A stretch of 64,000 nt of DNA, taken from NCBI GenBank assembly GCA_041393015.1, contig JAWKKV010000001.1:806001-870000 (forward strand), written 5' to 3'. The DNA is from JAGQYH01 sp041393015. Its GTDB lineage: Bacteria > Bacteroidota > Bacteroidia > Chitinophagales > JADIYW01. The position numbers and the translations under genes are program-made. Below, one piece after another: positions 26,013 through 34,236 of the stretch (position 1 is the stretch's first letter; the number at the start of each line of letters is the position of its first letter). The notes under the pieces are model-generated. The model worked only from the letters and a program-made list of their open reading frames with translations, had not been told where the DNA came from and did no database searches.

Positions 26013-27773
26013 ATGAAAGCTTTTAATTTTTTACTTAGTCTTATTTTTGTTTGCTCAATTGTTTCATGTGGAACCTCTTCTAAACAAAACAATGGGGAAG
26101 TTACCAGACAACAATTGAATAAAATATTTGAAGACTATCGATCCTTCCAATATTATTCCTATCCTGAATATGCTACTTACCAAGGTATTCATGATTACAA
26201 TGATCGATTATCGAATCAATCTAATGCTAGTTATGATCAATACATGGATTCCATAAAATCTTTTAAGAAAACTGTTTTAGCTATCGATAAGGCAAGTTTG
26301 TCATCTAATGATCAACTGAACTACGACTTATTTCTTTACAAATTGACGGAAGAAATTATGCAGTATGAATTAGAGATAGAAAAATATCTTATGTTCACAC
26401 AACAACAAGGATATCATATATATTTCCCTCAAATAACTGGTTATCAACCTTTTGAAACCGAAAATGATATAGAAAACTATATTAAACGACTACAACAATT
26501 TAAAACAGAAGCAGGTCATCTAATAGAGGGATTAAAAGAAGGACAAAGTAAAGGAATTGTATTATCCTGTAATATCACAACTCAAGTATTGGCTCAATTA
26601 GAAGGCTTCGTAAATACCTCTGCAGAAGCATCTCCGTTATATACTGTCATTGAAAAAAGCGAAGTGGCAAAATCAAATGAAGCTGCCATAAAACTAGCTA
26701 TTGAAGAATCTGTTCAACCAGGTTATCAAGCTTTATATGATTACTATAAAAATGAATACCATCCAAATTGTAGAACCGAAATTGGCATAAGCTCTGTGAA
26801 TGGTGGAAAGCCATATTATGAATACCTCGTTAAAAAATACACGACGAGTGATCTTACTCCAGATGAAGTTTTCAATATTGGTCAATCAGAAGTGGCCAGA
26901 ATTGAAACTGAAATGAAAAAAGTTCAAGAGGAGTTAGGTTTTAGTAATTTATCTAAACTAGATTTTTTTACAGCGCTTCGCACTAACCCTGATTTTTATT
27001 TCACTGAGAAAGAAGATCTACTAAATGGTTTTCGAGCTATTTTAGATACAATGGACACAAAGCTTCCTCAACTTTTTGGCAAACTTCCTAAAACACCTTA
27101 CGACTTAAAAGAAATTGAAGAATATAGAGCTGTCGCAGCTCCTGCAGCATATTATTATAATGCTCCGGAAGATGGCTCGAGACCCGGCTATTTTTATGTG
27201 AATACTTATAATTTGAGTGCAAGACCAAAATTTACCATGACGGCTTTAGCTTTACACGAAGCTGTTCCTGGACATCATTTACAAATTGCATTAGAAAAAG
27301 AAATGGATGATGTGCCTTGGTTTAGAACAACAATGGGTGTTACTGCCTTTATTGAAGGTTGGGGATTGTACGCAGAATATTTAGGTTATGAAACCGACAT
27401 GTATAAAGATCCACTTCAAAAATTAGGTGCCTTAACATTTGAAATGTGGAGAGCCTGTAGATTAGTAGTAGATGCTGGGATGCATTACAAAGGATGGACG
27501 AGAGAAGAGGCTATTAATTATTTGAAAGAGAACTTACCTATTACTGAACCAGATATTATCTCTGAAATAGATAGATACATTGCTATGCCAGGACAAGCAT
27601 TAGCTTATAAAATTGGTGAGTTAAAATTAAAGGCATTAAGAGCAAATGCTGAAAAGCAATTAGGAGATAAATTTGATGTTAAAAGCTTTCACGATGCTAT
27701 TCTGGAAAATGGTAGTTTACCACTATCTATTTTAGAAAGTAATATTGATGAATGGATTAAAAACAATCAATAG
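26013..27773 (+). CDS. DUF885 family lipoprotein, predicted zinc peptidase
   Basis: 586 residues. The signal peptide ends in a lipobox with Cys19 (IVSCG), so the protein is a lipoprotein facing the periplasm or cell surface. The DUF885 fold is shown by TALALHEAVPGHHLQIAL, with His415-Glu416 and His421 as the likely zinc site, then the downstream glutamate region TAFIEGWGLYAEYLGYE and the C-terminal segment EMWRACRLVVDAGMHYKGW. Family members are generally regarded as metallopeptidases; substrate unknown. The signal-peptide codons contain GTTTCATGTGGAAC, a 14-mer two bases away from the parS core. Confidence 0.88.
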   Translation: MKAFNFLLSLIFVCSIVSCGTSSKQNNGEVTRQQLNKIFEDYRSFQYYSYPEYATYQGIHDYNDRLSNQSNASYDQYMDSIKSFKKTVLAIDKASLSSNDQLNYDLFLYKLTEEIMQYELEIEKYLMFTQQQGYHIYFPQITGYQPFETENDIENYIKRLQQFKTEAGHLIEGLKEGQSKGIVLSCNITTQVLAQLEGFVNTSAEASPLYTVIEKSEVAKSNEAAIKLAIEESVQPGYQALYDYYKNEYHPNCRTEIGISSVNGGKPYYEYLVKKYTTSDLTPDEVFNIGQSEVARIETEMKKVQEELGFSNLSKLDFFTALRTNPDFYFTEKEDLLNGFRAILDTMDTKLPQLFGKLPKTPYDLKEIEEYRAVAAPAAYYYNAPEDGSRPGYFYVNTYNLSARPKFTMTALALHEAVPGHHLQIALEKEMDDVPWFRTTMGVTAFIEGWGLYAEYLGYETDMYKDPLQKLGALTFEMWRACRLVVDAGMHYKGWTREEAINYLKENLPITEPDIISEIDRYIAMPGQALAYKIGELKLKALRANAEKQLGDKFDVKSFHDAILENGSLPLSILESNIDEWIKNNQ

Positions 27774-27789
27774 GTTTCAAAAGATGTAG

Positions 27790-28212
27790 TTAATGATTGG
27801 TTTCATTCTCAACCATTTTTTCGTGTTCCACATGAAACGGTTGCCATAATTCTATTTTATTTCCTTCGGGATCCATAATGTGCGCAAACAAACCATAAGA
27901 TTCTCTCATCGTTTCTCCTATCTGTTGAATGCCGCTAGCTTTCAGTTCTTCTAATAAACTTTCAAGATGCTCCACTCGAAAGTTAATCATAAAATCTTTT
28001 GTGGACGGTTCGAAGTAAGTAGTGTCTTCTTTAAAAGTACCTAACTGCAAATGTTCCTTTTGTTCAGGATCATCAGAATTTCTGAATTCAAAGAGTACGC
28101 CATAGCCATTAGATTTTAAACCTAAATGATTTTCATACCATTTGTTCATAGCACTAGGATCTTTACATTTCATAAAAATCCCACCAACACCAGTAACTTT
28201 TTTAGAAGACAT
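27790..28212 (-). CDS. VOC (glyoxalase/bleomycin-resistance) family protein
   Basis: 140 residues containing one vicinal-oxygen-chelate fold made of two beta-alpha-beta-beta-beta units: GVGGIFMKCKDPSAMNKWYE at the start and NFRVEHLESLLEELKASG in the middle, ending MDPEGNKIELWQPF. The closing Glu of KIELW and an N-terminal polar residue usually hold the metal. It is cytoplasmic, and the substrate is not predictable. It lies tail to tail with the DUF885 gene, 16 bp apart. The codons for PFHVE contain a second copy of the parS-related 14-mer on the minus strand (27825-27838). Confidence 0.82.
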   Translation of the reverse strand: MSSKKVTGVGGIFMKCKDPSAMNKWYENHLGLKSNGYGVLFEFRNSDDPEQKEHLQLGTFKEDTTYFEPSTKDFMINFRVEHLESLLEELKASGIQQIGETMRESYGLFAHIMDPEGNKIELWQPFHVEHEKMVENETNH

Positions 28213-28249
28213 ATAAGATAGTTTTAAGTACTACCTTGAAAGTAAGAAA

Positions 28250-28477
28250 TTATTTTTTCTTCTTTTTCTTTTTTGCTTCCTCTTCAGAAACAATTTTGCC
28301 ATTCTTCACCAAACCTATTAATACAACATCATAAACTGATTCGTATTTTTTAGTAGCACGCTCTATTTCTTCCATAGAATCTCTGTGCACTTTCATTCCC
28401 TTATTTTCTCCGCTACGTCTTAATTCAATATAGTAGCCATCCTTTAAATTCACACTTCTTGATGGAGGTCTTGCCAT
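28250..28477 (-). CDS. Small basic hypothetical protein
   Basis: 75 residues, starting MARPPSRSVNLKDGYYIELR and ending in a run of seven lysines. It is clearly coding-like, with a mixed alpha/beta pattern (YYIELRRSGENKGMKVHRDS, then YDVVLIGLVKNGKIVSEEEA). I do not recognise a named family. The Lys-rich tail could bind nucleic acid or be a disordered end. It lies 37 bp upstream of the VOC gene on the same strand, so the two may be cotranscribed. Confidence 0.65.
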   Translation of the reverse strand: MARPPSRSVNLKDGYYIELRRSGENKGMKVHRDSMEEIERATKKYESVYDVVLIGLVKNGKIVSEEEAKKKKKKK

Positions 28478-28747
28478 AATATTTTTCTTTAATTCTTAAA
28501 TTTATCACACACCATATATGTGTAACAATGATTTTTACTTAAAAGTTTTCATTAATGGTTATTCCGCACACTTACATTTTCCAATGATATAAATTTTTAT
28601 ATCCAATTTTATACTTACTCAGATTAAATGTTGGGAAGTGTAAAGACAATAATCTATAACAATAGATATTAATTTTGCTCTTAATTAAAAAATTCGGATG
28701 TAAGATAAAATTTATTCTGATATAACCACTATCCTAATCTATTAAAA
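28478..28747. other. AT-rich gap, nothing assigned
   Basis: 270 bp without a convincing gene. The only pattern seen is CACAC facing TGTGT around CATATA near 28506-28527, upstream of the small basic protein gene. No promoter consensus was found. Confidence 0.4.
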
Positions 28748-29119
28748 TTAGTTAAGCTTTTGCAAAAGATCTCTATCTAACCAATAAGCTGTTATCACCC
28801 CTAAAAAATAAGCTAGAATGTCACCCCAAGAAAAATTACTGCCTAATAGAATTTTCACCCAAGTTTTATCTGTTCCAAACAATTGAGGAAATTTTAATAA
28901 TTGTAATACTTCTATAGCAATAGCATACACTAAAATTCCGGTAACCAACAAAACTGGTGATGCTTTTGGAAATATAGATTTTATAAGTCCATACAAGAAA
29001 ATTACAACTACAAAATCACCCACCGAATTTCTTATAAATGGAATACCTGATTTAAAAATCACTATTCCTATAAGGAAGCAAACCAAAGCTGTTATTATAT
29101 ATGGTAATCGCTGTTTCAA
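28748..29119 (-). CDS. DUF2809 membrane protein
   Basis: 123 residues with four hydrophobic segments. The pattern RLPYIITALVCFLIGIVIFK, then FIRNSVGDFVVVIFLYGLIK and SNFSWGDILAYFLGVITAYW with the two characteristic GD pairs, fits the DUF2809 family of small inner-membrane proteins. Biochemical role unknown. Its ATG overlaps the stop of the upstream msrC-like gene by 4 bp, so the two are translated together. Confidence 0.75.
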   Translation of the reverse strand: MKQRLPYIITALVCFLIGIVIFKSGIPFIRNSVGDFVVVIFLYGLIKSIFPKASPVLLVTGILVYAIAIEVLQLLKFPQLFGTDKTWVKILLGSNFSWGDILAYFLGVITAYWLDRDLLQKLN

Positions 29120-29577
29120 ATAATAGAGCTAAAACTGTTATTAATCAATCGTTCTAAATAATGTTGATCAATATCATCAAAATTATTGTATTCTTCACTA
29201 TCTATATCTAATACAGCAATAATTTTATTGTTCTTATTAAATACCGGTACTACTATTTCTGAATTAGATTTTGGATCGCAAGCTATGTGTTGTGGATCTT
29301 GATGAACATCACCAACAATTTGAGTAGTTCCACGTGTAAAAGCTCTTCCACAAACACCTCTAGATGGTTCAATAGTTAAACAACCGATTGTTCCTTGATA
29401 TGGTCCTACCTTTAATATACCTTTATCTTCAATATAAAATCCGGCCCAATAGAATGAACTAAAGCTTTGTTTTAAAATAGAAGACAAAGTTGCCATGATA
29501 CTTACACAATTATCTTCATTTTCTAATACTGCTTCAGCTTCTTTCAATAGTATTTGATATTTTTCTTCTTTATTCAT
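29116..29577 (-). CDS. msrC: Free methionine-(R)-sulfoxide reductase (GAF domain)
   Basis: 153 residues made of one GAF domain. Three cysteines, Cys66 (TIGCLTI), Cys76 (GVCGRAF) and Cys100 (HIACDPKSNSE), have the 10- and 24-residue spacing of the three catalytic/resolving cysteines of E. coli fRMsr (84, 94, 118). The WAGFYI motif typical of the family is at 44-49. The enzyme reduces free Met-R-sulfoxide with thioredoxin in the cytoplasm. It is translationally coupled to the DUF2809 gene. Two MsrA genes lie 3-5 kb away. Confidence 0.9.
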   Translation of the reverse strand: MNKEEKYQILLKEAEAVLENEDNCVSIMATLSSILKQSFSSFYWAGFYIEDKGILKVGPYQGTIGCLTIEPSRGVCGRAFTRGTTQIVGDVHQDPQHIACDPKSNSEIVVPVFNKNNKIIAVLDIDSEEYNNFDDIDQHYLERLINNSFSSII

Positions 29578-30107
29578 CTAAATTTATTCACATTATAATT
29601 AATAACATATTTAATACACTGATTTTCAATTAAAATTAATCCACACAATCTATGGATAAGTAGCACTAATTCTGTCCATTCTTTTTCACTTATGTTGATT
29701 CTTTTATTGACAATTCCCCCTGTAAAAACTTATTCTAATCAAAGGTCGTTTTTCATTTAATTATAGACGTAAATTTCTATAGTTTTAAACAGTTCTACCT
29801 ACAAAAATATTTAAACATCTTTCTGTGAATTACAATACACACAGATTTGTATAAAATGTGAATTACCTATATTTTCTTGAATTTACAGAGTGGAAATCAT
29901 GTTAAAAACTAAAATCTAGATTCAACATATTTCTAATCAAAATAAAATCCATAAAAAGTAACCACTAACTAACACGCTTAATAATAGTGATAAGAATAGA
30001 ATTAATTTTTTTTCATAATCTTTTATCATAGAGGAGAACAATCCAACTGAAAATAAAATTCAAATTCACTTTAGTAATTTTACAATCTCACAAATCTTAA
30101 TTTGAAA
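29578..30107. other. 530-bp AT-rich intergenic region with DnaA-box-like 9-mers
   Basis: Non-coding and very AT-rich, between divergent genes. Near its left end are TTATTCACA (29584-29592, matching the relaxed DnaA box TTWTNCACA), TAATCCACA (29637-29645, one mismatch to TTATCCACA), TATGGATAA (29651-29659, one mismatch to the reverse box) and TTTTTCACT (29682-29690, one mismatch). Together with the parS sites 4.5 kb away this could be an origin region, but AT-rich DNA gives such matches by chance. No promoter consensus was seen. Confidence 0.3.
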
Positions 30108-30722
30108 ATGAATCAAGCCTTAAAATTATTTGGTCAAACTGATATCTATTTGATTGATCAAATTTTAAAAGGTACTTATGATGATTGTAAAAACATTCTA
30201 GAAGTAGGCTGCGGAAATGGAAGGAACTTACATTATTTTTTAAATCAGAATTTTAATGTCAGTGGAATTGATCTAAATTCCGCAGCAATCGAAAATTGTA
30301 AGATGTTGGCAAATGATTTGTCTACTAAACCAGCATTAACCAATTTTAAAGTGGAAGATGTTTGCTCCAATACGCTAAAGGAAGCATCTTTTGACCTAGT
30401 AATTAGCAACGCCGTTTTTCATTTTGCTAACAACCTAAATCATTTCGAAAATATGCTGTTTTCTACATGGAAACTAATAAAACCGAATGGGTTTTTATTT
30501 TGTAGATTAGCGTCAAACATAGGTATAGAAGGCTTTATAGAAGAAATTTCGACAGGCAAATACTTGTTACCTGATGGAAGCCAGCGGTTTTTAGTAAATC
30601 AACATATGTTGCTCAATTATACCCATAATATGCAAGGAGAATTGCACGAACTGATCAAAACGACCAATGTTCAAAATCTACGTTGCATGACAACTTGGTG
30701 CCTTAGAAAAAAGCCGCAATGA
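30108..30722 (+). CDS. Class I SAM-dependent methyltransferase
   Basis: 204 residues from the ATG at 30108; an in-frame TTG six bases earlier is less likely. The SAM-binding motif I ILEVGCGNGRNL follows a short N-terminal helix, motif II is SGIDLNSAAIENC with its acidic Asp, and VISNAVFHFA resembles motif IV. The size and helix pattern fit a small-molecule or protein methyltransferase (Methyltransf_11/25 type). Substrate unknown. Its stop overlaps the start of the following FAD oxidoreductase by 4 bp, which suggests the two act in one pathway. Confidence 0.82.
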   Translation: MNQALKLFGQTDIYLIDQILKGTYDDCKNILEVGCGNGRNLHYFLNQNFNVSGIDLNSAAIENCKMLANDLSTKPALTNFKVEDVCSNTLKEASFDLVISNAVFHFANNLNHFENMLFSTWKLIKPNGFLFCRLASNIGIEGFIEEISTGKYLLPDGSQRFLVNQHMLLNYTHNMQGELHELIKTTNVQNLRCMTTWCLRKKPQ

Positions 30723-31885
30723 ATTTAAGTTATTGGGAATATAACTCCTTTTTTAAGGATATTGATGTAGCTATTGTTGGTAGTGGAATTGTAGGTTTAA
30801 GTGCCGCCTTACATTTAAAAGAGCAAAACGAAAAATTAAAAGTAGTCGTTTTTGAGAGAGGATTTTTACCGTCTGGTGCAAGTACAAAAAATGCTGGATT
30901 TGCTTGTTTTGGAAGTGTCTCAGAATTACTATCTGATCTCAACCATTTATCGGAGCAAGATGTGTTTACAATTGTTGAGAAAAGATGGAAGGGTTTACAA
31001 AAACTAAGAAATAGAATTGGCGATAAAAATTTGAACTATCAATCTTTTGGTGGATATGAATTGTTTAAAGAGCAAGATGAAAGTATTTATTATAAATGTT
31101 TGGACCAACTAGAATCATTTAATCAGCTGCTAAAAGAGATAACAGGTGAAAAATCTGTTTATCAAGTGTCAGATCAAAAAATTAAATCATTTGGACTTAG
31201 CCGTGTGGATCATTTGATTGAAAATACATTAGAAGGTCAATTGGATACCGGTTCGATGATCAAACATCTAATTCAATTGGCAAGATCAAAAGATATTGAC
31301 ATCATTAATGGAATTTCTATTGAGGAAATAAAAGAAGACGAATCATCTGTTAATTTGCTAACAATTGATGGGGATATCATCAAAGCCAAGCAAGTTATTG
31401 TAGCGACGAATGGATTTGCCAGAAAATTACTGCCTAATCAAAAAGTAATACCTGCTAGAAATCAAGTTTTGGTGACTACACCTATTGATAATTTACAACT
31501 AAAAGGTTGTTTTCATTATGATGAAGGATTTATTTATTTTAGAAATATAGGGAATAGAGTATTGATTGGTGGCGCAAGAAATCAAGATGCTAAAAATGAA
31601 ACTACTTCTGAATTTGGTCTAACCAATAAAATCACAGAGCATTTACATCAGTTTTTGAAAGAAACGGTTTTATCGAATACTAATTATCAAATTGAGCATC
31701 AATGGAGTGGCATCATGGGCGTTGGAGCATCAAAAGATCCAATTGTAAAAGCGGTTTCGCCAAATATTTATGTGGCTATTCGTTTGGGAGGAATGGGTGT
31801 TGCTATCGGTAGTTTAGTAGGCGAAGATGTGGCCAATTTATTACTTAAAAAGTATAATCAATATACGCCACAGTCGAATCTCTAA
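30719..31885 (+). CDS. FAD-dependent oxidoreductase (DAO family)
   Basis: 388 residues. The dinucleotide-binding motif DVAIVGSGIVGLSAALHLKE lies at 16-35 and the adenine-binding Glu follows at VVVFERG. The sequence PSGASTKNAGFACFGS is typical of DadA/ThiO-like glycine or D-amino-acid oxidases, and the C-terminal half has GVGASKDPIVKAV and AIRLGGMGVAIGSLVG, closing the FAD site. It probably oxidises a small amine or amino acid in the cytoplasm. It is coupled to the methyltransferase (4-bp overlap). Its last 41 bp overlap the convergent lipoprotein gene. Confidence 0.83.
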   Translation: MNLSYWEYNSFFKDIDVAIVGSGIVGLSAALHLKEQNEKLKVVVFERGFLPSGASTKNAGFACFGSVSELLSDLNHLSEQDVFTIVEKRWKGLQKLRNRIGDKNLNYQSFGGYELFKEQDESIYYKCLDQLESFNQLLKEITGEKSVYQVSDQKIKSFGLSRVDHLIENTLEGQLDTGSMIKHLIQLARSKDIDIINGISIEEIKEDESSVNLLTIDGDIIKAKQVIVATNGFARKLLPNQKVIPARNQVLVTTPIDNLQLKGCFHYDEGFIYFRNIGNRVLIGGARNQDAKNETTSEFGLTNKITEHLHQFLKETVLSNTNYQIEHQWSGIMGVGASKDPIVKAVSPNIYVAIRLGGMGVAIGSLVGEDVANLLLKKYNQYTPQSNL

Positions 31886-32465
31886 ACTCTGTTCCATCAT
31901 TTTCAACAAATAAGAAATAGAACGTTATCCATTGAGCATTTATAGGAGCAAAAAAATCTTTAACTATACTTAAAGGCGCTGGAGCACCGCCAAGCAGAAA
32001 AGGATTGGTTTCAAATCCTTGTAAGTAATTAGCTTTTATTTCTGCATTAGCCAATAAATTAGTTTCAGCTGCTAAAGTACCTTGTCCTAAAGCGGAAGCA
32101 TCATATGGTACATTGATCCAAAACGCTGTTTTAGTAGCATCTAATCTAGTGGTGTATTCTTGAGTTTCCGGGCAATCACCGGCAGCAAAAGCAGAAGTTA
32201 TAAAACCGGATGGTTTTGGATGATTGTGAAATCCAAATCTTTGTAATTGAGGATAGTTATAAAATTGATTGGTGTTACTATGAATCGTATCTATTCTATT
32301 TTTTGGTGCATTCGTATTAATGCCTAAGTTTTCAGCATTTACTTGAAGATCCATTTTGGTAGTTTCATAAAAAACGTTGTTTAAGCAAGTTTGCTGACAA
32401 GAGTAAATGCCAGAAAATAAAGTGATACAACAGAAAGCACTGAAAATGATGGTTAACTTCTTCAT
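31845..32465 (-). CDS. Hypothetical lipoprotein
   Basis: 206 residues with a lipoprotein signal peptide (MKKLTIIFSAFCCITLFSGI, then YSCQQT; lipobox Cys23). The mature part has a further Cys and a beta-rich C-terminus (NAQWITFYFLFVENDGTEF). No family recognised. It is an envelope protein, probably anchored in the outer membrane as most such Bacteroidota lipoproteins are. Minus-strand TAATTTTG at 32470-32477 lies 4 nt before the ATG, implying a leaderless mRNA. The 3' end runs 41 bp into the convergent oxidoreductase gene. Confidence 0.68.
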   Translation of the reverse strand: MKKLTIIFSAFCCITLFSGIYSCQQTCLNNVFYETTKMDLQVNAENLGINTNAPKNRIDTIHSNTNQFYNYPQLQRFGFHNHPKPSGFITSAFAAGDCPETQEYTTRLDATKTAFWINVPYDASALGQGTLAAETNLLANAEIKANYLQGFETNPFLLGGAPAPLSIVKDFFAPINAQWITFYFLFVENDGTEFRDSTVAYIDYTF

Positions 32466-32469
32466 TTCA

Positions 32470-32477
32470 CAAAATTA
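32470..32477 (-). promoter_or_regulatory. Promoter -7 element of the lipoprotein gene
   Basis: The minus strand reads TAATTTTG, the same octamer as at mnmG, again with 4 nt before the ATG. Confidence 0.45.
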
Positions 32478-32526
32478 ATGTAAGTTCTTTAAATCTTTAA
32501 GATTTTTAATAGCAGAAAGTTATACT

Positions 32527-33051
32527 TTACTTTTTAAGTTTCTCCGCATATTTTTTTCTAAACTTTTCTACTTTCGGACTAATAACGATGGAACAATAAG
32601 GTTGATTGCCATTGCCATTGTAATAATTTTGATGGTAATCTTCAGCAACATAAAAAACTTCAAATGGAACTATTTCCGTTACTATGGGAGCATCAAAATC
32701 TTTTGCAGCAGCAGCCTTTGATTTTTCAGCAATCGCTTTTTGTTCGTCGGAATGATAAAAAATGGCACTTCTATATTGTGTACCAATATCATTGCCTTGT
32801 TGATTTAAAGTGGTTGGATTGTGGGTATTCCAAAAAACTTCTAAAATTTCATCAAACGAAATAATTTGAGGATTAAAATGAATTTGAATAACCTCTGCAT
32901 GTCCAGTTGTACCATTACAAACTTCTTTATAAGCTGGATTTTTAACATGTCCGCCACTGTAGCCGGATGCCACTTTTGAAACCCCCTTTAAATCTTGAAA
33001 AATAGCTTCTACACACCAAAAACAACCGGCACCTAATGTTGCAACTTCCAT
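32527..33051 (-). CDS. msrA: Peptide-methionine (S)-S-oxide reductase, cytoplasmic MsrA
   Basis: 174 residues, typical MsrA size, no signal peptide. The active-site motif GAGCFWCVEAIF has the nucleophilic Cys10; GYSGGHVKNPAYKEVCNGTT and NPTTLNQQGNDIGTQYRSAI are classic family blocks, as is AEDYHQNYY. It repairs Met-S-sulfoxide in proteins using thioredoxin. A Cys in the KEVCNGTTGHAE region is the usual recycling position for the short MsrA class. A second, exported paralogue is at 34237. Confidence 0.96.
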   Translation of the reverse strand: MEVATLGAGCFWCVEAIFQDLKGVSKVASGYSGGHVKNPAYKEVCNGTTGHAEVIQIHFNPQIISFDEILEVFWNTHNPTTLNQQGNDIGTQYRSAIFYHSDEQKAIAEKSKAAAAKDFDAPIVTEIVPFEVFYVAEDYHQNYYNGNGNQPYCSIVISPKVEKFRKKYAEKLKK

Positions 33052-33161
33052 AGTTTATTTACTTTAATCACTCTAACTCAATATTACTTAAAAAGGTTTA
33101 TTTATTCCGATGAAAATATATTTAAGATAGTTATATATGAAGTTTCAGTATATTTAATCCA

Positions 33162-33620
33162 ATGCGCTATTCTATTTTAATACTGTTTGTTTTATTAAGT
33201 GCTTGTGGCATGAAAAATAAAAGTCAACAAGAGCAAGATCCAATGGATAAACTTGTTGGGAAATGGTTTAAGTTACCTATCGATTCAAATAAAAATATGA
33301 TAGAAAATTGGGAGAAGGTAAATGATAACACCTATAAAGGAAATGCATTTTTGTGGAATAAAATAGCGAATGAAAAATTCAACACAGAACAATTATGGTT
33401 GAATTACGATAATGATGCGTGGATATATTCAGCAGATCCCGTGAATCAGACAAAAATTGATTTCAAAGCTACTATTGTGAATGATAGTATGCTTCGATTT
33501 GAAAATCCAGCACATGATTTTCCTCAATACATTCAATATAAATGGTTAGAAAAGAACCATATTGAAGTTGAAATAGGAAATGCCGATAAAAACATGGCTT
33601 GGGAAATGGAAAAAGAGTAA
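33162..33620 (+). CDS. DUF6265-like small lipoprotein
   Basis: 152 residues with a short lipoprotein signal (LLSACG, Cys15). The mature protein is a small lipocalin-like beta barrel by pattern: LVGKWFKLP, NWEKVNDNTYKGNAFLW, then RFENPAHDFPQYIQYKW. The last block is characteristic of the DUF6265 family. Function unknown; likely ligand binding in the envelope. A near-consensus promoter octamer TATATTTA lies 5 nt before the ATG. It runs tail to tail with the GlsB-like gene. Confidence 0.7.
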   Translation: MRYSILILFVLLSACGMKNKSQQEQDPMDKLVGKWFKLPIDSNKNMIENWEKVNDNTYKGNAFLWNKIANEKFNTEQLWLNYDNDAWIYSADPVNQTKIDFKATIVNDSMLRFENPAHDFPQYIQYKWLEKNHIEVEIGNADKNMAWEMEKE

Positions 33621-33631
33621 GCCAATAGCTC

Positions 33632-33898
33632 CTACTTTTCTCTAATCTTTTTATAGGCCCAAAGAAATACGATGGCACCAACAATGGCTAGAATAATTTC
33701 GCCAATAAATCCACTAGCATTTAAGCCAACTATTCCACCGATAAAGCCGCCAATAAATGAACCTGCTAAACCTATTAAAATAGTAATAGCAATACCTTTA
33801 GCATCATCTAAGTTTCCGGGATCTTCACCAGGCATTAAATATTGAGCGGCTGCGCCGGCACATAATCCAATTAATGCTAAATAAATAAAATGCCACAT
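33632..33898 (-). CDS. GlsB/YeaQ/YmgE-family stress membrane protein
   Basis: 88 residues with three hydrophobic helices and the glycine-rich repeats of the transglycosylase-associated family: IALIGLCAGAAAQYLMPG, AGSFIGGFIGGIVG and IILAIVGAIVFLWAYKKI. It is a small inner-membrane protein; relatives are linked to envelope stress, but the mechanism is unknown. Single gene. Confidence 0.88.
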   Translation of the reverse strand: MWHFIYLALIGLCAGAAAQYLMPGEDPGNLDDAKGIAITILIGLAGSFIGGFIGGIVGLNASGFIGEIILAIVGAIVFLWAYKKIREK

Positions 33899-34236
33899 AG
33901 TTTAAGTTTTATTCTCTTGTACGAGAGCAATACCCTAAAATGTTACAAGATTGTTTTTTGGAAAAATAGCTAAAAACAAAATTCCACTTCGATCAATTGC
34001 TGAAGGAAGTGGAATTTATACGACAAATAAAAAGTATTATTAAAAAAAACGTTTGGTTCGCACGTTCATATTATATACATAGGTTTACAGGAAAACGTTG
34101 CTTGCAAAAAATTATTAATTTTAAATTTAACAGTTATTAAGAAAATTCATCTGCATTATTCAAAATTTTCAATCTCCTATTTAGCTAATAATCAAACTAT
34201 TAGTACCCATTTTGTGTTTTCAGATAAAAGAAATAA
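33899..34236. other. Divergent intergenic region with a strong hairpin
   Basis: 338 bp between the GlsB-like gene and the exported msrA. It holds the 12-bp hairpin at 33979-34017 (see separate entry) and otherwise AT-rich sequence; no TAnnTTTG match was found for either flanking gene. Confidence 0.4.
33979..34017 (-). terminator. 12-bp hairpin with T-run on the minus strand
   Basis: AAATTCCACTTC (33979-33990) pairs perfectly with GAAGTGGAATTT (34006-34017) around a 15-nt loop. On the minus strand it is followed by TGTTTTTAGC, like an intrinsic terminator. It lies between two divergent genes, so there is no known gene whose end it marks; an unrecognised minus-strand transcript is possible. 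Confidence 0.4.
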
